A stretch of 64,000 bases of DNA from Ruegeria lacuscaerulensis (GTDB taxonomy: Bacteria > Pseudomonadota > Alphaproteobacteria > Rhodobacterales > Rhodobacteraceae), in contig NZ_WPZL01000004.1 in the NCBI RefSeq assembly GCF_013031245.1, positions 1 through 64,000 of the forward strand, given 5' to 3'. Positions 46,349-56,276 of the stretch are shown in pieces (position 1 is the stretch's first letter; every line of letters starts with the position of its first letter). The notes beneath the pieces were generated by a model. It was not told the origin of the DNA. It was given only the letters and a program-made list of their open reading frames with translations, and did no database searches. The translations under genes were made by a program, and so were the position numbers.

Positions 46349-46459
46349 TCAACAACATCTTGGATAAACCAGAATTGCGGTCTCGGCAGCTTCTTCCGGA
46401 GTTTGTTCCGGACGAGACGGCCAAAGGGCCTTTAGGCGGTTAAGCACGTTTTTCATCAT
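46349..46459 (-). CDS. 36-residue ORF between coxF and coxG
   Basis: A short frame starting ATGATG at 46459 has the strong site AAGGAGG six bases before it, embedded in the last codons of coxF. It fills exactly the gap between coxF and coxG, overlaps coxF by 20 bases and ends 15 bases before coxG. The peptide starts MMKNVLNRLKALWPSRP and ends VYPRCC, with a basic amphipathic N-terminus and a Cys pair at the end. Known cox clusters do not, to my memory, list such a gene. The ribosome site and fit argue for a real gene; the length argues caution. Confidence 0.5.
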   Translation of the reverse strand: MMKNVLNRLKALWPSRPEQTPEEAAETAILVYPRCC

Positions 46460-47252
46460 CAGACGCCTCCTTCCTCTTGTCGGTGTTCCGCCACAACACG
46501 ATCTCGGCAAGGATCGACAGGGCGATTTCGTGCGGGTCAATCGCGTGTATATCCAGCCCAGCCGGGGATTTAAGCTGTGCAGCGCGTACCGGGTCCAGCC
46601 CCTGAGTGATGAGTTTCGCCGTCAGCGTATCAGCCTTTCGGCGGCTGGCCACCATAGAAACGTGGATCGCATCGGTTTGCAGGGCGGCTTTCAGGGCGTC
46701 CGCGTCCCCGCGCCCCTGCGAGGCCACGACAACGAAATCCCGCGCTTCGATACCCAACTGAGTGATCGCGCCGGGCGCGAACGTCTCATAGCCAACGTTG
46801 CCTTCAGCCCCTTCAGTGACGCAGATGCGAAAACCGGCCAGTGCACCATGCGTAGCCAGCGCCGTGGCGATTGGCGACTCGCCAAAGATCACCAAACGGG
46901 GGGCATGTTGATACGGCTCCACCAGCAGATCGACTGTACCACCCGAAGGACATCCGCTTTTGAAGGTCTGCACCCCGTCAGGATCGATCATGTTCACCAC
47001 CCTTTCCGACGGTTTGACCCGGATCATCTGCGGCGCACCGCTGGCCAATGCCTGAAGAGCCGAAGTTCGCACCGCGCGCTGGACGCAGGCCCCGCCGAGA
47101 TGGCCTAGAATACGTCCGTCTTTGGTGACCGCGGCCTTTCCCCCGGCCTTGGCCGAGGTCGCATTCGCCGTGCGCAAAACCGTTGCCACACAGAAGGCTT
47201 CATCCGTCTGACGCAGCTGTTCGATGGTGTCGAATATGTCGAAATTTGCCAT
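46440..47252 (-). CDS. coxF: XdhC/CoxF-family molybdenum cofactor maturation protein
   Basis: 270 residues of the XdhC/CoxI family. The N-terminal part has FCVATVLRTANATSAKAGGKAAVTKDG and GHLGGACVQRAV, then FKSGCPSGGTVDLLVEP. The C-terminal Rossmann-like part begins RLVIFGESPIATALATHGALAGF. These proteins load and sulfurate the molybdenum cofactor before it enters a hydroxylase. It starts 12 bases after coxE. It might also serve the second molybdenum hydroxylase of this window, which has no xdhC of its own nearby. Confidence 0.88.
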   Translation of the reverse strand: MANFDIFDTIEQLRQTDEAFCVATVLRTANATSAKAGGKAAVTKDGRILGHLGGACVQRAVRTSALQALASGAPQMIRVKPSERVVNMIDPDGVQTFKSGCPSGGTVDLLVEPYQHAPRLVIFGESPIATALATHGALAGFRICVTEGAEGNVGYETFAPGAITQLGIEARDFVVVASQGRGDADALKAALQTDAIHVSMVASRRKADTLTAKLITQGLDPVRAAQLKSPAGLDIHAIDPHEIALSILAEIVLWRNTDKRKEASDDEKRA

Positions 47253-47264
47253 GTCAGATTCCTT

Positions 47265-48452
47265 TCACAGCTTTCGAAATTGCGGTTCCAGCGCTGCCAG
47301 CGCTGCCAGCGTATTGGCGGGCAGATGTGCGTCCAGATAGGGTTCAGCCGCCTGCATCGCGGCTGCGACGGGCTTATAGTCGCGCCAGCCTTTCAGAGGG
47401 TTCAGCCAGACGATCCGCCGGACTTTGCGCCGGATGCGCGCCAGCACATCGCCCAGCGCCTGCGGGTCGGAACTGCAATAGCCATCGGACAGGATCAGTA
47501 CGACCGTCCGCCCGTTCAGCGCCCGCGCGCCATAGCCGGTCAGAAAACTATCCAGACTGCCTGAAATATCGGTGCCACCGCCAAACCCTTCGGCCATCAG
47601 CGACAACCGACCAGCGGCACGCAAAGTGTCGTGGTCGCGGAGTGCATCGGTGACGCGCATCAGGCGCGTATGGAAAAGATATGCATCCGCTTCGGTTCCG
47701 CTGCCGATCAAACCTTTGAGAAAGGCCAGAAACACGCGCGAATAGACGGTCATCGAACCACTAACGTCACATAGGGCGACGATCCGCATCGGGCGCGGCG
47801 GACGGGCGCGACGATACAGGTCCATCGGCTCTCCACCACGCGCCAGACAGGCGCGTTGTATCCGCCGCATATCCAACGCGGGACCGCGCAGCGCCTGTTT
47901 ACGCCTGCGGGACCGACGGTCCCGAATGGCGCGCGCCAAGATCATTGCAGCTTTTTCCGCCTGCTTCAGAGCCTCTTCATCAATCACCTCGCGCAAATCC
48001 CGACGCGACAGGTTGGCCGCACGGGTCGCAATCAGCTTCCCGTCTCTCCCCGCGGCCTCCCCGTCGCCCGGATCAGGCGCGGCGACCTGATCCGTATCGG
48101 ATTCTGTTTCCTGAGCTTCCCCGGTCTGCTTCTGCCAGATCATCGGTTTGGCGGATTGCACACGGACATGTTCGGTTGACGCCGTTTCTGCGCGTTGTTT
48201 CCCGGCGTTGAACCAAAAGGCATCGAACAGTTCATCAAACCGGCGCCAGTCGTCAGCGTCGCCCGCAAGCAGGACGCACAGGGCTTGCCGAGCCTGTTTG
48301 GCATCCGTCGCCTCAACGGTCGTCAAGGCGGCCAGCGCATCGGCGGTTTCCGCAGGCCCGACACGCATCCCGTTCATCCGCAGATGCGCAATGAAACCGG
48401 ACATGCGATCTGCCAGACCGGCGGCACGGGAGGGAAACCGGGTGACCCGCAT
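47265..48452 (-). CDS. coxE: VWA-domain CO dehydrogenase accessory protein CoxE
   Basis: 395 residues. The C-terminal half is a von Willebrand A domain with an intact metal-ion-dependent adhesion site, CDVSGSMTVYS, then GGGTDISGSLDSFL and VLILSDGYCSSD. The N-terminal half is the helical CoxE part (LADRMSGFIAHLRMNGMRVGPAETADAL) with an acidic, low-complexity stretch near 120-150. CoxE works with the AAA+ protein CoxD to build the CuSMoO2 centre. Start and stop codons of coxD and coxE overlap at 48452. Confidence 0.9.
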   Translation of the reverse strand: MRVTRFPSRAAGLADRMSGFIAHLRMNGMRVGPAETADALAALTTVEATDAKQARQALCVLLAGDADDWRRFDELFDAFWFNAGKQRAETASTEHVRVQSAKPMIWQKQTGEAQETESDTDQVAAPDPGDGEAAGRDGKLIATRAANLSRRDLREVIDEEALKQAEKAAMILARAIRDRRSRRRKQALRGPALDMRRIQRACLARGGEPMDLYRRARPPRPMRIVALCDVSGSMTVYSRVFLAFLKGLIGSGTEADAYLFHTRLMRVTDALRDHDTLRAAGRLSLMAEGFGGGTDISGSLDSFLTGYGARALNGRTVVLILSDGYCSSDPQALGDVLARIRRKVRRIVWLNPLKGWRDYKPVAAAMQAAEPYLDAHLPANTLAALAALEPQFRKL

Positions 48453-49318
48453 CAGGCCACCTTGCCGATCAGCCGACCCATCACCTCAGGTGGGGCGGCA
48501 TCATAGTCGGCTGCGGTTTTCAGCAAGCAGACAAGGGTTGCCTGCACTTCATCCCGGGATCGCGCCATATCGTTGACTCCAAGTCCCGACAGCGCGGCCG
48601 CCCAATCCAGCATCTCGGCGATGCCGGGGGTTTTCTCCAGATCTTCTTTGCGCAGCGCCTGCACGACACCGATGATCTGGCGTGCCAACAACCCTTCGAT
48701 CTGAGGCATGTGGGCGCGCAAAATGGCCAGTTCGGTTTCACGCGGCGGGTAATCGAGGAAGCTGTACAGGCACCTGCGGCGCAATGCGTCCGACAGGTCC
48801 CGGGTCCCATTCGCCGTCAGGATCACGATGGGCCGCGAACGCGCTTTGATGGTACCAAGCTCGGGGATGGTGATCTGAAAGTCTGAGAGTATCTCAAGCA
48901 GGTAGGCTTCGAATTCCTCGTCCGCGCGGTCGATTTCATCGATCAACAGGACGGGCGGCTCGTCTTCAGTGATCGCCTCCAGCAAGGGGCGTTTGAGCAG
49001 GTAGGCATCGGTGAACAGCTGTGCCTCGCTGGTTCCGCCCTGGGCCTCGCTGGCGCGAATGGCCAAAAGCTGGCGCTGATAGTTCCACTCATAAATGGCA
49101 TGGCTGGCGTCCAGACCTTCGTAGCATTGCAACCGGATCAGGCGTGCGTCCCGTTGGGCAGCCAGCGCCTTGGCGACTTCGGTCTTGCCAACGCCAGCCG
49201 GGCCTTCCAGCAGTAGTGGACGGCCCAGCGTCTGCGCCAGATGCAGCGCCATCGCCAGGCGGTCGTCGGCGACATAGCCCACTTGCGCAAGTCCCTGCTG
49301 AATGTCCTGCAAGCTCAT
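48452..49318 (-). CDS. coxD: MoxR-type AAA+ ATPase CoxD
   Basis: 288 residues from the ATG at 49318 (CGGGAGAATGGC upstream); the open frame extends 33 codons but enters the coxL end. Walker A is GPAGVGKT (39-46), Walker B VLLIDEIDRADEEFEAYLLEIL and sensor 1 PIVILTANGTRDLSDALRRRCLY. In O. carboxidovorans CoxD is the chaperone-like ATPase that inserts sulfur and copper into apo-CO dehydrogenase. It lies directly between coxL and coxE as in that organism. Confidence 0.92.
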   Translation of the reverse strand: MSLQDIQQGLAQVGYVADDRLAMALHLAQTLGRPLLLEGPAGVGKTEVAKALAAQRDARLIRLQCYEGLDASHAIYEWNYQRQLLAIRASEAQGGTSEAQLFTDAYLLKRPLLEAITEDEPPVLLIDEIDRADEEFEAYLLEILSDFQITIPELGTIKARSRPIVILTANGTRDLSDALRRRCLYSFLDYPPRETELAILRAHMPQIEGLLARQIIGVVQALRKEDLEKTPGIAEMLDWAAALSGLGVNDMARSRDEVQATLVCLLKTAADYDAAPPEVMGRLIGKVA

Positions 49319-49371
49319 GCCATTCTCCCGAATTGCCGCCGCGCCGAGTTCCGGCACGGCGGCCTGTCGTT

Positions 49372-51789
49372 TCAGCCGTGCATTCCGAGACCGTTGGCGA
49401 TCTTCCAAATGCGCCAATGATCATGCGGCATGTGGCTCTGAACAAGGCCAAATGGCCGGAATGCATCATGCACAGCGTTCGAGAATGCGGGCACGCCGCC
49501 CACATTCGGGCTTTCGCCCACACCTTTGGCGCCGATCGGGTGGTGTGGCGAGGGGGTCACCGTGTGATCGGTGGTGTAGTTGGGCGTCTCCCATGCGGTC
49601 GGCAGGAAAAAATCCATCAGGGTGGCGGTCTTGACATTGCCCATCTCGTCATAGGCAATCTCCTGCCCCATCGCGATGGCCAGCGCTTCGGTTACGCCTC
49701 CATGGACCTGCCCCTCGATGATCATCGGGTTGATCCGGGTACCGCAATCATCCAGCGCATAAAACTGCCGAACCTCCCATTCGCCGGTATCCACGTCGAT
49801 CTCCATGACACAGATATAGGCCCCAAACGGGTAAGTCATATTCGGCGGGTCGTAGTAGCTGACCGCCTCCAGACCGGGTTCTAACCCCGGAATAGCCTGG
49901 TTATAGGCGGCGAAGGCAATTTCCTTCATGGTCTTGAACCGCTCGGGCGCGCCTTTGACCGTGAACCGATCCACGTCCCATTCGACGTCGTTGTCGTGGA
50001 CCTCCAGCAGATAGGCCGCGATCATCTGGGCCTTGGCGCGGATCTTGCGCGCGGCCATTGCCGTCGCCGCTCCGGCCACGGGCGTCGACCGTGACCCATA
50101 GGTCCCAAGCCCATACGGCGCTGTGTCCGTGTCACCTTCCTCCAGCGTGATGTCATCGGCGGGCAGTCCGATCTCACTGGCGATGATCTGGGCAAAGGTC
50201 GTGGCATGTCCCTGACCCTGACTGATGGTTCCCAGTCGCGCGATGGCGGATCCGGTCGGATGTATTCGGATCTCACACGAATCGAACATGCCCAGCCCGA
50301 GGATATCGCAGTTCTTCACCGGGCCGGCCCCAACAATTTCGGTGAAATGCGTCAAACCGATCCCCAGCAGTTTGCGGGTTTTACCGGCTTTGAAATCCTC
50401 GATCCGCTGCGCCTGTTCCGCCCGCAGACCTTCGTAATCCACTGCCTTCAGCGCCTTGTCCCATGCGGTGTGATAATCGCCCGAGTCATATTCCCAGCCC
50501 AGCGCCGACTGATACGGGAACTGATCGGCCCTGATGAAGTTGATCCGGCGCAGCTCGGCCGCGTCCATGTTCAGCTTGATGGCCAGAACCTCAATCATCC
50601 GTTCGATGAAATACGCAGCCTCGGTCACCCGGAACGAGCACCGATAGGCCACCCCTCCCGGTGCCTTGTTGGTATAGACACCGTCCACGGCCAGATAGGC
50701 GGTGGGGATGTCGTATGACCCGGTACAGATGTTCATGAACCCCGCGGGGAACTTGGTCGGGTCGGCACAGGCGTCAAATCCTCCGTGATCCGCCGTTGTA
50801 TGACACCACAATCCGGTGATCTTGCCATCCTTGGTGGCGGCGATCTTGCCCTGCATCCAGTAATCACGGGCAAAGGCGGTGGACATCAGGTTTTCCATCC
50901 GGTTCTCGACCCATTTCACCGGCTTGCCGGTGACAATCGATGCGACAACCGAGCAGACATAGCCCGCATAAGCGCCCACCTTGTTGCCAAACCCGCCGCC
51001 GATATCCGGGCTGATGACGCGGATATTGTGCTCGGCCAGACCAGAGATCAGTGAAACAACGGTGCGGATCGCATGCGGAGCCTGAAAGGTTCCATACAGC
51101 GTCAGCTTGCCGGTCACCTTGTCCATGCTGGCCACGGACCCGCAGGTTTCCAACGGGCAGGGATGGGTGCGGTGATAATAGATCATCTCTTCAGCCACCA
51201 CATCGGCCTCGGCCAATACGGCCTCGGTCGCATCCTTGTCGCCCTGTTCCCATGTGAAGATGTGGTTGTGATGTTTCCGGGGGCCGTGCGCGCCCTCGGT
51301 CTGGCCTTCAAGGTCCTCGCGCAAAACAACATCGGATTTCAGCGCTTCGAACGGGTCGGTGATGACGGGCAGTTCTTCGTATTCCACCTCGACCAGTTCG
51401 ACGGCGTCCGCCGCGATATACCGGTCCTCGGCTACCACAAAGGCCACCTCTTGGCCCTGGAACAGCACCTTGCCATCGGCCAGAACCATCTGCTTGTCAC
51501 CCGCCAGGGTCGGCATCCAGTGCAGGCCCAGCGGCGACAGGTCTTCGGCGGTCAGCACCGCTACAACACCGGGCATGGCCAGCGCGGCCTCTTTGTTCAC
51601 ACTGACAACGCGGGCATGGGCATAGGGTGAGCGGACAAAAGCGCCGAACAGCATCCCGTCCAGCTTGATGTCGTCGACATAGTTGCCTTTGCCCTGAGTT
51701 AAGCGCACGTCCTCAACACGCTTGCGGGCGCAGCCCATCCCTTTGAGATTGGCGGCACGTTCTTCGGGGGTCAGAGCCTGGTCGTTCAT
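49372..51789 (-). CDS. coxL: form I aerobic CO dehydrogenase large subunit CoxL
   Basis: 805 residues from the ATG at 51789, overlapping the coxS stop (ATGA); earlier codons in the frame are not coxL. The diagnostic active-site loop AYRCSFR is residues 381-387 (bases 50629-50649), with Cys384 as the copper ligand. This is the AYxCSFR of form I enzymes, not the AYxGAGR of form II. Other cofactor text: [17 protein letters not shown] (261-277) and [14 protein letters not shown] near the end with the active-site Glu. The enzyme oxidises CO to CO2 at a Mo-Cu site and passes electrons to the respiratory chain. Confidence 0.96.
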   Translation of the reverse strand: MNDQALTPEERAANLKGMGCARKRVEDVRLTQGKGNYVDDIKLDGMLFGAFVRSPYAHARVVSVNKEAALAMPGVVAVLTAEDLSPLGLHWMPTLAGDKQMVLADGKVLFQGQEVAFVVAEDRYIAADAVELVEVEYEELPVITDPFEALKSDVVLREDLEGQTEGAHGPRKHHNHIFTWEQGDKDATEAVLAEADVVAEEMIYYHRTHPCPLETCGSVASMDKVTGKLTLYGTFQAPHAIRTVVSLISGLAEHNIRVISPDIGGGFGNKVGAYAGYVCSVVASIVTGKPVKWVENRMENLMSTAFARDYWMQGKIAATKDGKITGLWCHTTADHGGFDACADPTKFPAGFMNICTGSYDIPTAYLAVDGVYTNKAPGGVAYRCSFRVTEAAYFIERMIEVLAIKLNMDAAELRRINFIRADQFPYQSALGWEYDSGDYHTAWDKALKAVDYEGLRAEQAQRIEDFKAGKTRKLLGIGLTHFTEIVGAGPVKNCDILGLGMFDSCEIRIHPTGSAIARLGTISQGQGHATTFAQIIASEIGLPADDITLEEGDTDTAPYGLGTYGSRSTPVAGAATAMAARKIRAKAQMIAAYLLEVHDNDVEWDVDRFTVKGAPERFKTMKEIAFAAYNQAIPGLEPGLEAVSYYDPPNMTYPFGAYICVMEIDVDTGEWEVRQFYALDDCGTRINPMIIEGQVHGGVTEALAIAMGQEIAYDEMGNVKTATLMDFFLPTAWETPNYTTDHTVTPSPHHPIGAKGVGESPNVGGVPAFSNAVHDAFRPFGLVQSHMPHDHWRIWKIANGLGMHG

Positions 51790-52280
51790 TCCGCAGCCTC
51801 CTTCTGAGCGTTCAGCACGTCGGCAGCAGCCGAGATCGCCTTGACGATGTTCTGATACCCCGTGCAGCGACACAGGTTGCCGGACATGCCAAAGCGAATT
51901 TCTTCCTCGGTCGGATTGGGGTTCTCCTGCAGCAGGCGATGCGCGCGGGTGATCATGCCGGGTGTGCAGAAACCGCATTGCAGCCCGTGATGTTCACGGA
52001 ACATCTCTTGCAATACGCCCAGGCTGCCATCGTCATTGGTCAGCCCTTCGACTGTGGTGACATCGGCCCCATTCACCTGCGCCACAAAGACTGTGCAGGA
52101 TTTGACCGACTTGCCGTCGATATCCACGGTGCAGGCCCCGCAATGGCTGGTTTCGCAGCCGATATGCGGGCCGGTGATATTCAGGTCTTCCCGCAGGAAA
52201 TGAATGAGCAGCGTGCGCGGCTCGGCCAGACCTTCGATCTCTTTGCCGTTCACGGTGAGTTTAACGTGCATCTTCGACAT
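51786..52280 (-). CDS. coxS: CO dehydrogenase [2Fe-2S] subunit CoxS
   Basis: 164 residues with two cluster sites: the ferredoxin-type CETSHCGAC plus the following Cys (SCTVF), and the helical-domain site CGFCTPGMI with CRCTGYQ. It links the molybdenum-copper centre of CoxL to the FAD of CoxM. It lies 12 bases after coxM and overlaps coxL by four bases, the usual M-S-L order. Confidence 0.95.
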   Translation of the reverse strand: MSKMHVKLTVNGKEIEGLAEPRTLLIHFLREDLNITGPHIGCETSHCGACTVDIDGKSVKSCTVFVAQVNGADVTTVEGLTNDDGSLGVLQEMFREHHGLQCGFCTPGMITRAHRLLQENPNPTEEEIRFGMSGNLCRCTGYQNIVKAISAAADVLNAQKEAAE

Positions 52281-52292
52281 TGTTCCCTCCCC

Positions 52293-53126
52293 TCAGCCCG
52301 CGCGGCTTTGCGCGCGGTTGATGGCGCGGCGCAGCATCACGGCGGCCACGTGTTTCTTGAATTCGACGGGGCCGCGGTTGTCGGCCACCGGATCGATCGC
52401 GTCGAGCATCGCGGCCACGCAACCGTCCACATCGCCGTTGGCCAGCGCAGTGCTGGCCCCTTCGGACCAGACCGGCGTGTCGGCCAGGTTGGTCATCGCC
52501 ACCGAGGCCTGACCGTTGCCGACCATCACCGCTGCGGCCGCCGTGGCATAATCCCCGATCTTGCGCTTTTGCTTCTCATAAGCTTGCCCGACACCGGCAC
52601 CCGGTATGGGGATGGAAATCCGGGTCAGGATTTCTTCGTCTTCGCGAGCAGTGAAATAGGCGGCTTCGTAAAAGTCCCGCGCCGCGACACTGCGGGTTCC
52701 ATCCGGACCGAAAAGCTCAAATGTCGCGTTCAAACATTGCATCAGCCCCGGAATGTCATTGCCCGGATCACCATTTGCGACATTGCCGCCAACGGTGCCC
52801 ACATAGCGCACCTGCGGATCCGCGATCTGCAAAGCGGCCTCACGGATCAGCGGAATTGCGGCGGCCAACCCCTCGTTGGTAATCAACTCGTGCTGTGTAA
52901 CCATCGCGCCCAGCGAAACGGCGTCGGCACCCAGCTCAATTCCCTTCAACTCGTTTATGGCCTGAAGGTCGACCAGATGACTCATCTCGGCCATGCGCAG
53001 CTTCATCATCGGGATCAGGCTGTGCCCGCCCGCAATCACGCGCGCCTCATCTCCGTGTTCCTGTAGAATGCCGATGGCCGATGCGATGTCGCCTGGCCGG
53101 TGATACTCGAATCCGGCTGGTATCAT
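52293..53126 (-). CDS. coxM: CO dehydrogenase FAD subunit CoxM
   Basis: 277 residues. FAD-binding motifs are VIAGGHSLIPMMKLR (about 31-45) and GTVGGNVANGDPGND (about 111-125), both in the medium-subunit form. It accepts electrons from CoxS and hands them to the quinone pool. It is the first structural gene; the 139 bases before it contain the direct repeats at 53234-53265 and presumably the main cox promoter. Confidence 0.95.
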   Translation of the reverse strand: MIPAGFEYHRPGDIASAIGILQEHGDEARVIAGGHSLIPMMKLRMAEMSHLVDLQAINELKGIELGADAVSLGAMVTQHELITNEGLAAAIPLIREAALQIADPQVRYVGTVGGNVANGDPGNDIPGLMQCLNATFELFGPDGTRSVAARDFYEAAYFTAREDEEILTRISIPIPGAGVGQAYEKQKRKIGDYATAAAAVMVGNGQASVAMTNLADTPVWSEGASTALANGDVDGCVAAMLDAIDPVADNRGPVEFKKHVAAVMLRRAINRAQSRAG

Positions 53127-53233
53127 GTTTTTCCTCCCTGGGTCCGCGCGATATGCCTTGGGGACCCGGGGTCAGAAAAACGGCGACTTCTTTATGCCTT
53201 CCAGCAAGAGGAAACGGGGCGCGCAGCTTGTTT

Positions 53234-53265
53234 CACGAAATGCGAATAAGCTGCACGAGATGCGA
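53234..53265 (-). promoter_or_regulatory. paired direct repeats before coxM, candidate LytTR site
   Basis: CACGAAATGCGA (53234-53245) and CACGAGATGCGA (53254-53265) agree at 11 of 12 positions and are spaced 20 bases start to start. They begin next to the coxC stop and lie about 110-140 bases before the coxM start. LytTR-domain regulators bind paired direct repeats about two helical turns apart, and CoxC, encoded next door, ends in a LytTR domain. Regulation is inferred. Confidence 0.55.
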
Positions 53266-54357
53266 TCAAAGACCCAGCGCGCTGCGGATGTCAGTCAGGC
53301 GGGACCGGCTGACCGGCACTTTTTTCAGGGCATCCACGCCGTCGAAAAAGCAGGTGCCGTTATCCTTGTGCCGCTCGAAGCTTGAGACATGTTTGGGATT
53401 CACCAGATAGCTGCGATGGGCCCTCAGAAACCCGTCTGGTGACAGGCGCGTTTCCGCCTCGGTGATCGACCATGGGCAGAACAGCTTCTCAACCCCCATG
53501 TAAAGCACGGTATAGTGCCCTTCGGCCCGGATTGCGGCGATGCGCGCGGGTTCGGCAAAAAAGGTCTGTCCTTCTCGCTCGAACGGGACACCGGCCCGCA
53601 AAGCTGTCGTGGGTTCTGGTTCGAAGGCGTCAGGCCGTGTGTCCGAGGCGTCAGACCCGATGAAGGTGATCCCGGTCAAAAGGAACGCGCCGCAGATCAG
53701 GAACACTGCCACCGTGACCCCCATCGCCAATACCTGATTGTTCAGCGCGGGTCCGGCCCCTCCGGCGCTGTCGCTGGCGACAAAATCGGTCAGTCCAGCG
53801 GCCACGAAATGCATCGTGAAGACCGCCAACCCAAAACATGCTGTCCCTAGCAGAATGTTGCGCTGCGTTCGGTTGTCATAGGCCACCCAGATCGCCAGTA
53901 CGGACAGCACGACTGAGGCGAGTGTCGAAATCGCCACGTCCCAGGCAGTATAGACCGGGCGGCAAAGCTTCATCCCGGCCATGCCGACATAGTGCATTAC
54001 GACGATTCCCAACCCCACAATCACTCCAGCGCCAACTACCGTTTGCATCGTCCGGGGGCGGAAATGCAAAAGCAGCAACGCCAGTCCGACCATCAAAATG
54101 GCGACCAAGGCAGAAATCAGAGTGATCAAGGCGTCGTAATAGAACAGGATGGGCAGTTGCAGGCCCAGCATCGCCACGAAATGCATCGACCAGATGCCGC
54201 CACCCAGAATGATCGCAGACAGAGCGACAACGAACTTACGCCTTTGGTCATCCAGTTTGGAGGCCCCGTGCGTCAGGTAAAGCCCGGTGAAACCGGCCAT
54301 CAGCGCCACGGCCAGCGATGCCGCCACAAGCCAGGCGTTATGCGAATAGTCCAGCAT
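53266..54357 (-). CDS. coxC: MHYT-LytTR membrane regulator CoxC
   Basis: 363 residues. Seven membrane helices form an MHYT domain with the repeated metal-site text SMHFVAML, VMHYVGMAG and TMHFVAAG (about 57-190). A soluble C-terminal LytTR DNA-binding domain follows (about 260-363: AIRAEGHYTVLYMGVEKLFCPWSITEAETRL, FLRAHRSYLVNPKHVSSF). MHYT domains are thought to sense O2, CO or NO through bound copper. In Oligotropha coxC precedes coxM in the same way. Membrane-bound control of the cox operon is the likely role. Confidence 0.9.
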   Translation of the reverse strand: MLDYSHNAWLVAASLAVALMAGFTGLYLTHGASKLDDQRRKFVVALSAIILGGGIWSMHFVAMLGLQLPILFYYDALITLISALVAILMVGLALLLLHFRPRTMQTVVGAGVIVGLGIVVMHYVGMAGMKLCRPVYTAWDVAISTLASVVLSVLAIWVAYDNRTQRNILLGTACFGLAVFTMHFVAAGLTDFVASDSAGGAGPALNNQVLAMGVTVAVFLICGAFLLTGITFIGSDASDTRPDAFEPEPTTALRAGVPFEREGQTFFAEPARIAAIRAEGHYTVLYMGVEKLFCPWSITEAETRLSPDGFLRAHRSYLVNPKHVSSFERHKDNGTCFFDGVDALKKVPVSRSRLTDIRSALGL

Positions 54358-54647
54358 TTGGGTTTGCGCGCCCTCCCCGACGCGAGGGCGACGTTAGCAA
54401 ACAGATTTGATTGGGACAATTGACTGTTGGTCACGATTTGCAAGCGCTGCCCTTACCCGCGGACAGCACTCATTCGGCTCTGGCGCGAAGATCTTTGAAG
54501 GATGAATGCGATCTCATTATACCCATCTCTTCGGCGCGCTAGACGGAAGGTGGCAACAGATCCGTGGTGAAGCGGCTATCCGTTTTGCTGGTGGAACGCT
54601 ATCCGTAAACGGTCAAATTACAACGCTTCTTCAAGCAGTCGGCACAG

Positions 54648-56111
54648 CTACCACCCGTAAATAGGGCGATAGACCAAGTGGACCGCGAGGGTGCAAAGGG
54701 CGATACCACAAAGATTGAGAAAAAGGCCCGCTCGCGCCATATCAGTGATTTTGAGATCAGGGTTTGAAAACACAATTGCATTTGGCGCCGTTGCGACTGG
54801 CATCATGAACGACATATTGGCGGCCAAGGCCGCTGGAACCGCCAATAATAGGGGGCTCCAACCGAAACCAACGGCAACGGCCGAAACCACCGGCAGAATA
54901 GTCGCGGCTGAGGCAGGGTTTGACATAATCTCTGTAAGAAAGACCATCATCGTGACAACCAGAAACAGCATCGCCAGAACCGAGATGTCTATTCCTGACA
55001 CCTGTTCACCGATCCAGTCGGCGAGCCCGGTAATTTGAAACGCCAATGCTACGGCCAAGCCCCCGCCGATCAGGATCAGCACGTTCCAGGGCAACTTGAC
55101 TGCGGTCTGCCAATCCAGAGCGAATTTCGTCATACCTGCGTTCACCGGGGTTGCAAAAAGCAGCAATGCGGCGATCAGGGCGACACCTGTATCCGTGATT
55201 GGCAATCCGGTTAAATACGTGATCTGGTCGCCGAATATCCATCCCGCCGCGGCCAGAACAAAGACCCCCGCGACCGTCTTTTCCGGACGCCCCATCGGCG
55301 GCAGCCGTTCGCGCTCGACACGGACGGCGTCAGCCAGATCGGTATCCGCCATGCCGTCGCAGCGAAACAGGACAAAACTCAGCAATGCCCAGGAAATGAG
55401 CAACATGACAACCGTCACTGGCAGGCCGATCATCAGCCAGTCGACGAATTCGACAGTGATGCCGTATTCGCCAGACATGATCGTCGCCAGCAACGCATTG
55501 ACGGGCGACCCGATCAATGTCGCCATGCCTCCGATCGATGCGCTGTAAGCCACGGCAAGCATCAGGCCTACGGAAAACCGGCGTAGCTCGTCTGAAGGTT
55601 CTACCTTGCTTTTGATAAAATCCACGACAGAAAGCGCAACGGCGTACATCATGATTGTTGCCGCGGTATTTGTGATCCACATCGAAAGAAATGCGGTCGC
55701 AATCATGAAGCCGAGCGTCAGATTGCGCGGCCCCGTACCGGCCCTTGAAACGATTGCAAGCGCGATGCGCCGGTGGAGGCCAACAGATTCAATCGCCATG
55801 GCCAGCATGAACCCGCCCAAAAACAAAAATATCAGGGGATGGCCATAGGCTTGTGTAACCGTCCCGATCTCGGCAACTCCGGCCAGAGGCATGACGACAA
55901 CGGGCAGTAAGGCTGTGGCCGCAAGTGGTATCGCCTCACTGAGCCACCAGGTAACCATCCAGGCAAGCAAGGCGAGCAACGTCCAGCTTGTCTCGGACAT
56001 TCCGGCTGGTGGGTTAAACATGCGGATCAGAAAAAACAGGATCGGACCCGCCATAAGCGAGATTATTACGCGCCAGCGGGAACGAGCGGACCGGACTTGA
56101 ATCTCCTGCAT
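54648..56111 (-). CDS. SLC13/DASS-family anion transporter
   Basis: 487 residues with eleven or twelve membrane helices. The two sodium/substrate motifs of the divalent-anion:sodium symporters are present in variant form (SMWITNTAATIMM and EIMSNPASAATILP), and PVATAPNAIVF lies near the end. It takes up dicarboxylates, sulfate or similar anions. The gene lies downstream of the LysR regulator in the same direction. With a desulfinase-like enzyme on the other side of that regulator, a sulfinate or sulfonate is one possible substrate; succinate-type acids are the default. Confidence 0.88.
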   Translation of the reverse strand: MQEIQVRSARSRWRVIISLMAGPILFFLIRMFNPPAGMSETSWTLLALLAWMVTWWLSEAIPLAATALLPVVVMPLAGVAEIGTVTQAYGHPLIFLFLGGFMLAMAIESVGLHRRIALAIVSRAGTGPRNLTLGFMIATAFLSMWITNTAATIMMYAVALSVVDFIKSKVEPSDELRRFSVGLMLAVAYSASIGGMATLIGSPVNALLATIMSGEYGITVEFVDWLMIGLPVTVVMLLISWALLSFVLFRCDGMADTDLADAVRVERERLPPMGRPEKTVAGVFVLAAAGWIFGDQITYLTGLPITDTGVALIAALLLFATPVNAGMTKFALDWQTAVKLPWNVLILIGGGLAVALAFQITGLADWIGEQVSGIDISVLAMLFLVVTMMVFLTEIMSNPASAATILPVVSAVAVGFGWSPLLLAVPAALAANMSFMMPVATAPNAIVFSNPDLKITDMARAGLFLNLCGIALCTLAVHLVYRPIYGW

Positions 56112-56276
56112 GATACCAACCTTCGGCGCAACAATTCACCGACGATGTTTCTACGCAGTACCGATGACCGCGCCCTGTGTCAGACTATGGCAAACATCTC
56201 GCTTGTGTCATCTGCAAGTTTCTTATTTGGGCGGTCAGTTCGAATGACCGGTTGCCCCACAGACGACTTTGTTGGC

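Noticed and set aside
49021..49884. Long plus-strand frames opposite coxD and coxL
   Set aside because: These are antisense shadows of GC-rich genes with no recognisable motif.
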